From: Candidatus Obscuribacterales bacterium
GTDB taxonomy: Bacteria > Cyanobacteriota > Vampirovibrionia > Obscuribacterales > Obscuribacteraceae
Reading direction: 5' to 3'
Assembly: GCA_019750335.1 (NCBI GenBank)
Contig: JAIEOQ010000001.1
Coordinates: forward strand, 62,001-126,000
Length of the DNA stretch: 64,000 nt
Position 1 is the stretch's first letter. Every line of letters begins with the position of its first letter. Shown here in pieces: positions 27,180 through 34,861 of this stretch. A program made the translations under genes and the position numbers. Below the pieces are notes generated by a model. That model did no database searches, was not told where the DNA came from, and worked only from the letters and a program-made list of their open reading frames with translations.

Positions 27180-28592
27180 ATGCAAGGCACGGGCAATTCT
27201 CAAACATCGCGGCTGAAACACCAAGGTATCAATCTTACTGAAGCCCAGAAGTTTCGCGATGCAATCGGCGTTTTTAAGCGTGCTTTGGTTATAAGCCCGG
27301 AAGATCAAGAGATTCTCTATCTTTTAGGACGTTTGTACTTAATTGTCGGACAAAATAAAGAAGCTCGTGAAATTTTTGCGCGGTTGGTCGATAGAACAGT
27401 GGACAATGTTGAGTACTGGCACGGACTCGGTTGTGCGTATACGCGTTTAGATCTTTTTAGCGATGCCGCTCGTTCTTTCCGCTACGCAGTTGAGCAGGAC
27501 GCGCTACATGTCGAGTCGTGGAACGGCTTAGGGCGTTCTTTGCATGGAATGCGTGATTATGTCGCCGCTCAGTCGGCTCTTGATTCGGCTCTTTTAATTA
27601 CTCATGAATGTGCTGAAACTTGGTATAACATGGGACTTATTGCAGCTGATCAAAATGACTTGCTCAAAGCAAAAGAATATTTTGAAAAAGCAGCACGGAT
27701 CAATCCGGATTCGGCGCCAATTTGGAACAACCTTGGTGCTGTGCTTTTGCGCGCGAAAAACTTAAAAGGAGCGCGTCAAAGCTATGAACGTGCTTTGCAG
27801 ATTAAGCCTGATTATGTTATCGCCAGAGATGGCTTGTCTGAGCTTGGGCGCGAACATTTCAATCGTGCTGTTGAACATTTGCATCAAGGCGAGAATAACC
27901 TGGCGATTAAAGAGTTTACTCAAGCTATTTCAATTAACGCTTTTGATGGCGGTGCCGTAAGCAATCGGGCGTTAGCCTTTCTTCGCGAAGGCAAGTATAA
28001 GCAGGCGCTTGAAGATTACAATCAGGCTGTTAAGCTTGATTCTCAGCATTACCGGACATATTTAAATCGCGGGCATGTGTATTTCTTGCTTAAAAACTAT
28101 AAAAAAGCAATTGAAGACTTTAGTGAAGCATATCGTTTAGAACCGCGATCAGCAGCAGCATTAATGGAAAGAGGCTTGGCCTTTTTGCGTTTGAAAAAAT
28201 ATGATGCTGCTCTTGCCGATTGTAACCTGGCTCTTGAGCTGAATGTTGATGACCCTGTTTTATATTTCAGCCGTGGTTTAGTTTATTCGAAGCTTTCCAA
28301 CTGGATGATGGCAATTGAAGATTTCAGCGAATCAATCAGGCTGGACCCCGAGTTGCCTGTGGCTTATCTTCATCGCGGTTTGGCATATAAGCAAGAAGGA
28401 AACTATGACGCGGCGGTTACTGATCTGAACGAAGCTTTGCGTCTCGGTCCTGATGACAATGTTGCTTATTATTTGCGTGCCCTTACTGAAGCTAAAACCG
28501 GTAACTATTCTCAAGCTGCTACCGACCTCAGTTCATTCATCGGTAAACGCGGACAAAACTTGGTTCGCACAATCATTCGGCGTAAATCTTAG
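27180..28592 (+). CDS. Large TPR-repeat protein
   Basis: The product consists of about twelve tandem tetratricopeptide repeats (residues 10-460), for example AWNNLGAVLLRAKNLKGAR-type units. There is no signal peptide or transmembrane helix, so it is probably cytosolic. The Shine-Dalgarno GAGG overlaps the upstream methyltransferase stop (TGAGG). Repeats in the second half are more regular (D-A-L-x-D-Y/L-N-x-A) and match the TPR_1 type. A scaffold role is likely. The function is not known. Confidence 0.85.
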   Translation: MQGTGNSQTSRLKHQGINLTEAQKFRDAIGVFKRALVISPEDQEILYLLGRLYLIVGQNKEAREIFARLVDRTVDNVEYWHGLGCAYTRLDLFSDAARSFRYAVEQDALHVESWNGLGRSLHGMRDYVAAQSALDSALLITHECAETWYNMGLIAADQNDLLKAKEYFEKAARINPDSAPIWNNLGAVLLRAKNLKGARQSYERALQIKPDYVIARDGLSELGREHFNRAVEHLHQGENNLAIKEFTQAISINAFDGGAVSNRALAFLREGKYKQALEDYNQAVKLDSQHYRTYLNRGHVYFLLKNYKKAIEDFSEAYRLEPRSAAALMERGLAFLRLKKYDAALADCNLALELNVDDPVLYFSRGLVYSKLSNWMMAIEDFSESIRLDPELPVAYLHRGLAYKQEGNYDAAVTDLNEALRLGPDDNVAYYLRALTEAKTGNYSQAATDLSSFIGKRGQNLVRTIIRRKS

Positions 28593-28602
28593 CCGAGGCA
28601 AT

Positions 28603-29985
28603 ATGCGATATCCGAAGAAACGGCTGCTGCTTTTAACTATTTTGCCGGTTATGCTTGTTCTCTCTTCTTGCAGCATATTTTTTGATAGCGCCTCTTTAAG
28701 CCGCAAAGGTACCCAAGCGCTGAAGCAGCGACAGTATGCTTTAGCCGAGGATTATTTTCATCAAGCAATCCATGTTTTGGAAAGCGCTGCCGGACAAGCC
28801 GGTGTCAAAAAAACAACAGCAAAAAAAATTGATAAAGAGCTAGCGGTTGCTTACAGCAATTTAGCTAAAGCTAAATTCGATCAAGGAAAATATAATGAGG
28901 CCGAGCCTCTCTATGAAAAAGCAATTGCTACTTTTGAAAATAGTTCTGATGGCAAAAATGATTTTATTGCTTCTTGTTTGCACGCCCTCAGTACTTGTTA
29001 TTTTCTTCAAGGTAATTTGATTGAAGCCGAAAAATTCGCTATTGAAGAGCTGATGGTTCTTAAAGCTTTGCCTGGACATTATGCTCAGTCTGCGGCAACA
29101 GCAAATAATCTATCGCAAATCTACCAAAAGCTAGGCGATGACGAAAAAGCAGAAAGTTATTTACGCTGGGCTTTAGAGCTTTGTCAACGCAAAAATATAA
29201 AAAGCGAGCAAGCGGATATTTTGAATAATTATGCGACCTTTTTGCAGAGCAGAGGACAATATCGTGAAGCTTTGGCTCAAGCTGAGCTTGCCCTAAAATT
29301 GCAGTCCGGAGCGAAACAGAAATACAGTTCGGATCGGGCAAGAACGCTTCTGGTTTTAGCTAGCTTGAACAAAGCAATTCTCAATTTTGAGACTTCGCAA
29401 AATTATTATCAACAAGCTTTGAGCATTCTTGAATCAAAACACAACGCCAACCTTAACTTGCTTTGTGACGGCTTAGAGCAATATGCAAATTTGCTTGTTG
29501 CTCAGCGCAAATACAAAGAAGCTGAGCCGGTATTTCAGAGATGTATAAAATATGCAGCCCGAATTTATGGCTTGGAGCATCCGCAATATGCCGAAAAACT
29601 GGTTTCATTCGCGTTGCTCTATAGAAAAAACGATCAACTGTCCGAAGCGGAGAAACTGCTAAAACAAGCGTTGTCTATACAAAATAGCTCTCTTGGTGTT
29701 GAGAGCCCGCTCTTTTTAGAAACGCTAAATCGTTTGGCTGCGGTGTTGAGTGACGAAGACAAATATAAAGAAGCTGATGAATTTTATGCCGGGATAATTC
29801 CTAAACTGAAAGAAAAAATCGGTGGCGATCACCCTTATGTCGCTGATGCTTTAGACAACTGGGCTTTATTTGTTGAAAAAACTCGCGGCAAAAACCAAGC
29901 CGACAAGCTGCATGCCGATGCAACGCGTATTCGGCTTAAGCTGGCTCGTTCACTGCATCCCGAACAAGGTCCTGAGCGAGAATAG
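28603..29985 (+). CDS. TPR-repeat lipoprotein, kinesin-light-chain-like repeats
   Basis: ATG 28603 has GAGG at 28594-28597. The N-terminal MRYPKKRLLLLTILPVMLVL is followed by the lipobox LSSC, so Cys23 is the likely lipid anchor. About nine 42-residue TPR units of the kinesin-light-chain type follow, with repeated A-x-x-x-L-x-x-x-G-x-x-x-E-A-E. The frame upstream of 28603 stays open within the preceding TPR gene but is only an overlap frame. It converges with arsC over an 18-bp gap. Confidence 0.83.
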   Translation: MRYPKKRLLLLTILPVMLVLSSCSIFFDSASLSRKGTQALKQRQYALAEDYFHQAIHVLESAAGQAGVKKTTAKKIDKELAVAYSNLAKAKFDQGKYNEAEPLYEKAIATFENSSDGKNDFIASCLHALSTCYFLQGNLIEAEKFAIEELMVLKALPGHYAQSAATANNLSQIYQKLGDDEKAESYLRWALELCQRKNIKSEQADILNNYATFLQSRGQYREALAQAELALKLQSGAKQKYSSDRARTLLVLASLNKAILNFETSQNYYQQALSILESKHNANLNLLCDGLEQYANLLVAQRKYKEAEPVFQRCIKYAARIYGLEHPQYAEKLVSFALLYRKNDQLSEAEKLLKQALSIQNSSLGVESPLFLETLNRLAAVLSDEDKYKEADEFYAGIIPKLKEKIGGDHPYVADALDNWALFVEKTRGKNQADKLHADATRIRLKLARSLHPEQGPERE

Positions 29986-30003
29986 TTTTAATATGAAAGC
30001 AGT

Positions 30004-30393
30004 TCAAGTTCTGGCTAGTTCTTCTACCTTTGATTTGATCTCATCGCGCACGCGTCGGAATACATCAGGCGTTTGTCCTTTCGGGTCTTCAATATTCCAA
30101 TTAGCCTGAGTGCCAATAAAGGTCGATGGGCAAAAATCAACAGTCTTGACTGAGCACATTGAAATTACTGCATCATAGTCAGGCAGCTTTTTTTCGTCTA
30201 TTGCTTTTGAGTACTGCTTTGATATGTTTATCCCTATCTCTGCCATAACTTTGATAGCGTCAGGGTTGACACCGCTTCCGGCTTTGACGCCAGCACTTTC
30301 AGCTTTTAGACCTATATTGCGGGCAAATCCTTCTGCCATTTGACTGCGGCAGCTGTTTTCAACGCATATAAATAGAACTTTCAATTTCGACAC
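30004..30393 (-). CDS. arsC: Arsenate reductase, thioredoxin-coupled type
   Basis: ArsC reduces arsenate to arsenite. It has the low-molecular-weight phosphatase fold with the P-loop FICVENSCRSQMAEG: nucleophile Cys10, then Cys15 and Arg16. The relay cysteines Cys80 and Cys88 (MCSVKTVDFC) match the thioredoxin-linked pI258 type, not the glutaredoxin type. The gene begins with GTG 30393 inside the end of arsI, so translation is coupled. No ArsB or Acr3 efflux pump is encoded in the window. Confidence 0.93.
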   Translation of the reverse strand: MSKLKVLFICVENSCRSQMAEGFARNIGLKAESAGVKAGSGVNPDAIKVMAEIGINISKQYSKAIDEKKLPDYDAVISMCSVKTVDFCPSTFIGTQANWNIEDPKGQTPDVFRRVRDEIKSKVEELART

Positions 30394-30845
30394 TCATTTT
30401 TTGTGATTTGTACTGGTGCTGCATCGGGTGCGCAGCAGGCAGCTTTGCTTTCGCGCGTCAATTGCACGTCTTCGCCGTAAGTTGTCGCTGCTCCAAGGGT
30501 GAAGAAAGTTTCCCAAGCAATACCTTGTGGATCGTGCACCCAGGTTTTGTCTGACTGCGCGTAGCAACATGTTGTTTTTTCTTGTTCCAAAACTTGTTGC
30601 TTCGCTTCTTTTAAACGAATGGATATGTCTTTCAATGACTCTTCATTTTCGACTTGAATTCCAAGATGATCCAGCCCTGGCTTCGTTCCTCGTTTTGAAA
30701 TTGCAAAATTGATGCAGGGATCGTCGAGCATCCACTTTGCATAATCCTCTTTTTTGATAGAGGGAGGGATATTGAATAATGTCGTGTAAAACTGTATCGA
30801 TTGTTCCAGGTCGGCTACTGCGACGTGTACGTGAAACCTTTTCAT
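30381..30845 (-). CDS. arsI: ArsI/CadI-type vicinal-oxygen-chelate metalloenzyme (organoarsenical C-As lyase-like)
   Basis: This is a glyoxalase/bleomycin-resistance fold protein. ATG 30845 has GGAGG nine bases upstream; the ATG six bases earlier is too close. Metal ligands His5, His60 and Glu112 are in place, and the family-marking cysteine pair Cys93-Cys94 (KTTCCYAQ) lies before TWVHDPQGIAWETF. ArsI cleaves methyl-arsenite C-As bonds using Fe(II); CadI relatives respond to cadmium. The location between arsR and arsC supports ArsI. The C-terminal tail adds a second CC (KAACCAPDA). Confidence 0.85.
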   Translation of the reverse strand: MKRFHVHVAVADLEQSIQFYTTLFNIPPSIKKEDYAKWMLDDPCINFAISKRGTKPGLDHLGIQVENEESLKDISIRLKEAKQQVLEQEKTTCCYAQSDKTWVHDPQGIAWETFFTLGAATTYGEDVQLTRESKAACCAPDAAPVQITKNECRN

Positions 30846-31144
30846 TAGCATTTGCCTCCGTTATCCGCGCAGCAATTTTCAACCAGAAACCCGAGTAGAT
30901 TTTGCATTTGTGCAAAATCAGCGGAATAAATAATTGAGCGACTTTCGCGTCTTGATGTAATCAGTCCGGCATTGGTCAGTTCTTTCAGATGGAATGACAT
31001 TGTGGCTGGAGGAAGACCGAGCCTGTCGCTTAGCTCACCTGCCGCCAACCCGCTTGGCCCTGTGCGCACCAGCAATCTGAACACGGTTAAACGTGATTCC
31101 TGAGCCAAGGCAGATAATGCCCTGACGGCGCTTGTAATTTTCAT
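30845..31144 (-). CDS. arsR: ArsR-family metalloregulator
   Basis: The 99-residue winged-helix repressor has the HTH LGLPPATMSFHLKELTNAGLI (43-63). Cysteines at 91, 92 and 99 (ENCCADNGGKC) form a C-terminal thiol site for As(III), not the classical helix-alpha3 CVC site, so sensing would be at the C-terminus. It shares one base (TAATG) with arsI and is first in the operon arsR-arsI-arsC. The ATG is preceded by TTGGAA. Confidence 0.92.
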   Translation of the reverse strand: MKITSAVRALSALAQESRLTVFRLLVRTGPSGLAAGELSDRLGLPPATMSFHLKELTNAGLITSRRESRSIIYSADFAQMQNLLGFLVENCCADNGGKC

Positions 31145-31202
31145 ATTTCCAATAATATCGAAATAACGTGCTTAAGTCAAATAATTTCTGTAGCCTGTGT
31201 GT

Positions 31203-31604
31203 TTATGGTTGTTCTAAGAGCTCTTTTACGGCATTGTTCTCTTGCTGCATATTTTTGATACTGTTCGGAGCTTGTTCGAGCATGCCTTCCATGCCCCCTA
31301 AATTAGGCATTGCTGGTAAGTTACCGTCACCGCCTTGTATATTCCCCATCTGCCCTAAAGCTCCGCCGGCTGCGCCACCAAGTTGACCGCCTAAATTACC
31401 AAGCCCGCCGGCGCCATTTAAATCTCCCAGAGATGGAAGAGAGCCGTTGTCGCCGCCTAAACCAAATTTGGAGGCTTCCTCGCTTTGTTTATTGATTAAA
31501 TCGTTCAACTCGCTTTCATCCGAGTTCTGGCTCATTGCCGGGAGACAATTTGCCAGTAGGCATAACAGCAGGCTGCATTTGAACAGGGATTTTATTGCCG
31601 GCAT
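31203..31604 (-). CDS. Small exported glycine-rich protein
   Basis: A signal peptide (1-26, LLLCLLANCLPAMS) is followed by an acidic stretch and then about 60 residues of Gly-, Leu- and Met-rich sequence with repeated G-G-L-G-N-L / GNLP segments. The C-terminus is a short helix. No domain is recognised. GAGG precedes ATG 31604. It follows the other small exported gene by 12 bp. A surface or envelope structural role is possible but not shown. Confidence 0.6.
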   Translation of the reverse strand: MPAIKSLFKCSLLLCLLANCLPAMSQNSDESELNDLINKQSEEASKFGLGGDNGSLPSLGDLNGAGGLGNLGGQLGGAAGGALGQMGNIQGGDGNLPAMPNLGGMEGMLEQAPNSIKNMQQENNAVKELLEQP

Positions 31605-31616
31605 ATTTAACCTCGT

Positions 31617-32012
31617 TTATTTGAGCAGTTTTTGAATTTGTTTTGTGCCGCCGGATTTTACTAACTGCTCAATACCACGCTGCATGCCTTTTTGAACGAT
31701 AGTTTGCATGCCGTTTGTTTGAGTGGTTGTAGTTTCTGTTGTTGTTACAACTGCGGCAGGAGTCGTACTTGCCGGAGCGGCAATCGTTGTTTCGGTGTTG
31801 CCCGCCGGAGATAAAATCATATTGCCGCGATTGGTTACAGTCAGGCTATAAGTTTTACCGCTTATTTTTTCAACCAGTGAATACTGACCAGGGGGCATTG
31901 CTGAAGTCCCGACCTCGGTTGGGCCGGTTATATTGGCGCCTATTGGTTCGGATTGAGCGTAAGGGCAAGCGGATAAGAAAGTCAGGCACAGAGCAAAGAC
32001 TGTCCTTTTCAT
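31617..32012 (-). CDS. Small exported protein, Thr/Ala-rich
   Basis: A signal peptide (1-21, FALCLTFLSACPYAQS) precedes a short beta region (GQYSLVEKISGKTYSLTVTNRG), a Thr/Pro/Ala-rich linker and a C-terminal amphipathic helix rich in Lys and Gln. GGAGG lies just before ATG 32012. It is unlike any family I know. It and the next gene appear to form a two-gene unit, since both carry helical C-terminal tails with Lys/Gln-Leu repeats. Confidence 0.6.
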   Translation of the reverse strand: MKRTVFALCLTFLSACPYAQSEPIGANITGPTEVGTSAMPPGQYSLVEKISGKTYSLTVTNRGNMILSPAGNTETTIAAPASTTPAAVVTTTETTTTQTNGMQTIVQKGMQRGIEQLVKSGGTKQIQKLLK

Positions 32013-32055
32013 AAAACCTCCTACACCAGGGGTATTTAAGATTTCGCTTTTAGGA

Positions 32056-32655
32056 TCATGCCCGGCTTTGAGCTGCTTTTAAACAATTTTTGCATTGTCC
32101 TTGAATAATAAATTCACAGCCGCTGTAACTGTAGCCCAGCCGGTTTGAAACCGGTTCGGCAAAAGAATCTAAATTATCCAAAGCAAATTCAGTGGTGTGT
32201 CCGCAAGTTGAACAAACCATATGACCATGAGGCAGGCTGTTACGGTGCCACTCGTAATAAGTAATCCGCCCAGACACTCTCGTTAAAATCAGCTTGGCTT
32301 CAATTAGGCATTTTAATTCGCGGTATATGGTTGAAATATGAGTTTGGTTGCCTGATTTTTTTAACTCATTTTGCAAATCCGCTGCCGTATGGTGCTCTCC
32401 TTCGGGCAAATTTTTCAAAATGTCGATGAGCAATGGCAGGATTTTTCGAGCCTTGGTGCTGGCATCTTGCGGGCTGCGCACATATTTGCTCAATAAACGG
32501 TAAGCCGTACTCAAGCTTAAGTCGATGCCAATCTGTGCTGCTTTTTCTATTAAATCGCGAGCACTAATCTCAGAGTTGGCGGCAATTAGCGCGAACACTT
32601 TTTGATGGCGTTCCCAAATACCAAAGCCGGGAGTTTTTTTATGCTTGATATTCAC
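32056..32655 (-). CDS. Fur-family metalloregulator with duplicated winged helix
   Basis: Standard Fur proteins are about 140 residues; this one has 199. Residues 71-126 hold the usual Fur HTH (HHTAADLQNELKKSG, then THISTIYRELKCL), followed by the dimer domain with PHGHMVCSTCGHTTEFAL and CKNC (Cys148, 151, 188 and 191). Residues 14-60 hold a second HTH of the same pattern: QKVFALIAANSEISARDL followed by LSLSTAYRLLSKY. A metal site is present, so iron, zinc or peroxide sensing are all possible. Its start overlaps the preceding small gene by 17 bp, and it ends a tight operon with flavodoxin. Confidence 0.85.
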   Translation of the reverse strand: MNIKHKKTPGFGIWERHQKVFALIAANSEISARDLIEKAAQIGIDLSLSTAYRLLSKYVRSPQDASTKARKILPLLIDILKNLPEGEHHTAADLQNELKKSGNQTHISTIYRELKCLIEAKLILTRVSGRITYYEWHRNSLPHGHMVCSTCGHTTEFALDNLDSFAEPVSNRLGYSYSGCEFIIQGQCKNCLKAAQSRA

Positions 32656-32887
32656 GAGTTGAGCTGTTGTAAGCGGATTCTAGTTCATCGTCTTCGTGGT
32701 CGTAGCTGTAACCGGTAAATACATAGGACATTCGACCTTTGCGGCTAGCGCATTGGAAACAACATTTAGGCTTGTAAAGCAAACCTTCGCCGTTTGAGGC
32801 TAGCACCAAAAATGGTGGCAAAGATCCGGCCGTATTTAGCACGGCTCCATCCAGAGGACCACCAATAAGTTCGGCTATGTTAATCAT
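32639..32887 (-). CDS. Small protein, unknown
   Basis: This 82-residue soluble protein has the segment YKPKCCFQCASRKGRMSYVF with three clustered cysteines (43, 44 and 47) that could hold a metal. An acidic C-terminal part (DHEDDELESAYN) follows. It lies between rpsD (9 bp upstream) and the Fur-like gene (17-bp overlap), all on one strand. Codon use fits its neighbours, and both overlaps are short, so a real gene is likely. No family is recognised. Confidence 0.55.
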   Translation of the reverse strand: MINIAELIGGPLDGAVLNTAGSLPPFLVLASNGEGLLYKPKCCFQCASRKGRMSYVFTGYSYDHEDDELESAYNSSTREYQA

Positions 32888-32896
32888 TTCGATTCC

Positions 32897-33490
32897 TTAT
32901 CTTGAATAGTATTCAATTACTAAATTCTCGCGGAAGGATTGATCTAGTTGTTCGCGTTCGGGCAACATGGTATAAGTAGCTGTCATTGCTTTAGCGTCGA
33001 CAGTTAGCCAATCGGGCTTTATGTGCCAATCTGCCTTTGCCTCTTTAACTAAAGCATTGCTTGCTTCTTTTACTGAAACAACATCGCCAGGACGCAAACG
33101 CATAGATGGGATCGCTGCTTTTCTGCCGTTAACGAGCAAATGTCCGTGCGATACCAGTTGTCGTGCTTGACCGCGGCTTGTGGCTAAGCCGGAGCGAAAA
33201 ACAATATTATCTAATCGTGATTCAAGCAGTTGCAAAAGTACGGTGCCGGTCACGCCTTTGGCTTTTGTTGCTACTTCGAATATTTTGTAAAACTGTTTTT
33301 CTGAAATATCATAAGTCCAGCGGATTTTTTGTTTTTCGAGCAGTTGTTGTCCGTGTTCGGAGCGTTTTTTGCGCTCGCCACCGTGTTGACCGGGCGGATT
33401 TGTGCGGCGCGATAAAGCACATTTTGCTCGACCGCAGACGCTTGCTCCGACAGCGCGGCAACGTTTGCATTTTGAACCAAGATATCGCAT
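32897..33490 (-). CDS. rpsD: 30S ribosomal protein S4, zinc (C+) form
   Basis: S4 nucleates 30S assembly. The family is clear from RTNPPGQHGGERKKRSEHG, the S4-domain stretch LESRLDNIVFRSGLATSRGQ and the C-terminal FRENLVIEYYSR. Four cysteines (8, 11, 19 and 24) form the zinc-ribbon of C+ S4. The spacing between Cys11 and Cys19 is shorter than in Thermus S4. The gene is not with rpoA/rpsK here but follows flavodoxin by 15 bp. It may be the only copy or a paralogue used in some metal states. Confidence 0.93.
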   Translation of the reverse strand: MRYLGSKCKRCRAVGASVCGRAKCALSRRTNPPGQHGGERKKRSEHGQQLLEKQKIRWTYDISEKQFYKIFEVATKAKGVTGTVLLQLLESRLDNIVFRSGLATSRGQARQLVSHGHLLVNGRKAAIPSMRLRPGDVVSVKEASNALVKEAKADWHIKPDWLTVDAKAMTATYTMLPEREQLDQSFRENLVIEYYSR

Positions 33491-33505
33491 AAAAATCTCC
33501 TTTGT

Positions 33506-34024
33506 TTAAGCAAGCGCCGGTGCGGGAAGCTGAGCTTTTACCAGGCTTACCCATTGTTCGATGCGGCTATCGGTAAGTTCGGGCTCGTTCATTTCGTCAA
33601 TGGTTAGGCCGACAAAATGTCCGTCTACAACTGATTCAGAATGATCGTATTCAAATCCGGTAGTCGGTATACGATCAGCAATTATGTTTGCGCCTCTCTC
33701 TTTGAGCTTGTCGTAAAGCAGTTTCATGGCACTGACAAAGTTGTAGGAGTAGCTTGCTTGATCGCCCAAGGCAAATAAAGCTACTGTTTTACCGTTGAAA
33801 TCAATCTTGTCGAGTTGAGGAAAGAAATCTACCCAATCGTCAGTAAGCTCGCCATCGCCCCAGGTTGAGCCGCCTAAAACAAAGAATTGGCAATCGGAGA
33901 ACTCTTCAGCTTTGACAAATTGGATACATTTGACTTCACCAATAAGGTCAGGCAGAGCTGCTTGAATTTTCTCTGCAACAACAGCGGTATAGCCTGTTTG
34001 TGTGCCATAAAAAAGTTTGCCCAT
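33506..34024 (-). CDS. Flavodoxin, long-chain type
   Basis: Flavodoxin is an FMN electron carrier that replaces ferredoxin when iron is short. The FMN phosphate loop GTQTGYTA is at residues 7-14, then GSTWGDGELTDDWVDFFPQL at the first FMN-side loop, and LGDQASYSYNF at the second. The 172 residues match the long-chain form. ATG 34024 has AAGGA seven bases upstream; the ATG at 34039 lacks a site. It heads the operon fld-rpsD-small gene-Fur, below the 19-bp Fur-box-like palindrome. Confidence 0.92.
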   Translation of the reverse strand: MGKLFYGTQTGYTAVVAEKIQAALPDLIGEVKCIQFVKAEEFSDCQFFVLGGSTWGDGELTDDWVDFFPQLDKIDFNGKTVALFALGDQASYSYNFVSAMKLLYDKLKERGANIIADRIPTTGFEYDHSESVVDGHFVGLTIDEMNEPELTDSRIEQWVSLVKAQLPAPALA

Positions 34025-34343
34025 AGGTATTCCTTGCATGTTATTTGGATAAGCGCAAAGCTACGCCGGCTCAGATGAACTACATCTTGCCTACTATGTG
34101 TATTGAATTGACCGACCTAATAACGATAGCAATAAAAACAGCTATTGAGTATTATTCTCAATAACTTATTGAAAGCTTGCGGCAGAAACAGGCGAAATTA
34201 CTGAGGGTCTTGGGCTGTTAAATTTTATTATTGAGACAAGCTAGCGCTTTTTGAGAATGAAAATTGAGCTGTTTTGAACCATTTTGGGTGGCAGTTTTTG
34301 AGAAAACAACTCTTTGCTTCTGCCTCTTACTCTGGGTCCTTAA
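34025..34343. other. Intergenic region between skp/ompH and flavodoxin
   Basis: These 319 bases hold no convincing gene. They contain the Fur-box-like palindrome at 34144-34162 and further TTGAG(A) motifs at 34231-34236, 34251-34256, 34264-34268 and 34298-34303. The composition is AT-rich. The flavodoxin promoter should lie here, on the minus strand, between about 34060 and 34200. I cannot identify a clear -10/-35 pair. Confidence 0.5.
34144..34162. promoter_or_regulatory. Fur-box-like 19-bp inverted repeat upstream of flavodoxin
   Basis: The sequence ATTGAGTATTATTCTCAAT is a 9-1-9 inverted repeat with eight of nine base pairs matched; the minus strand reads ATTGAGAATAATACTCAAT. Its inner 15 bases (TGAGAATAATACTCA) differ by one base from a common 7-1-7 Fur site (TGAGAATNATTCTCA). 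It is 120 bases upstream of the flavodoxin start. The flavodoxin operon also encodes the Fur-like protein, suggesting iron control and possible autoregulation. Confidence 0.6.
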
Positions 34344-34861
34344 TTACTTAGTTGTTGGCTTAATTACTTTTGGCGATAATTTTTGAATTACGGCATCGGT
34401 TATGTCGTCACCGTTAGTTAATACTTTGTCGCCGCCAGCGAAGATTCCGGAGCCATCAACTACTAAGTCCAGCCCTTTTTCTTTAGCAACTTCATTTACC
34501 GCTTGCGACATTTTTGAAACAGCGGCTTGTAGTCTTTCTTGCACAAGTTTGATCAATGTTTCTTGTTTTATATTGATCTCTACTTGTATCTCTTTGGCTT
34601 TCTTTTCAATCTCTTCTTTGGGTCTATTTTCGGTCTGCATTTTTTGCAAAGCTTTATTGCCTTCTTCCACATCACGACGAAGCTGGCTTTCGGCTTGCAT
34701 TCGTAACCCTTCGGCACCGGCATATTCAGGGAAAGAGGTTTTAGCCAAGTTCAAATTGAAATACCCAACTTTCATGGACATAGAATTGGCAGCCATTGAG
34801 TAAGGGATGGCTAAACAAGCTAAAGATGCAAGTGCTACCAATGCTGTGCCAAATTTTTCAT
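34344..34861 (-). CDS. Skp/OmpH-like periplasmic chaperone, apparent one-base frameshift in signal peptide
   Basis: The mature protein (GYFNLNLAKTSFPEY, a long charged coiled coil from about 50 to 120, then DLVVDGSGIFAGGDKVLTNGDDITDAVI) is typical of Skp/OmpH, which holds outer-membrane proteins. The in-frame track begins with a weak TTG at 34841. An ATG at 34861, with GGAG eight bases upstream and an ATGA overlap with the upstream gene, is the natural start but is out of frame by one base. Adding one A to the AAAAA run after it gives MKKFGTALVALASLACLAIP, a perfect signal peptide. A single-base deletion or sequencing error is likely. Confidence 0.75.

Noticed and set aside
28453-28602. Upstream extension of the TPR lipoprotein frame
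   Set aside because: It overlaps the preceding TPR gene; ATG 28603 has a Shine-Dalgarno and starts a clean lipoprotein signal peptide.
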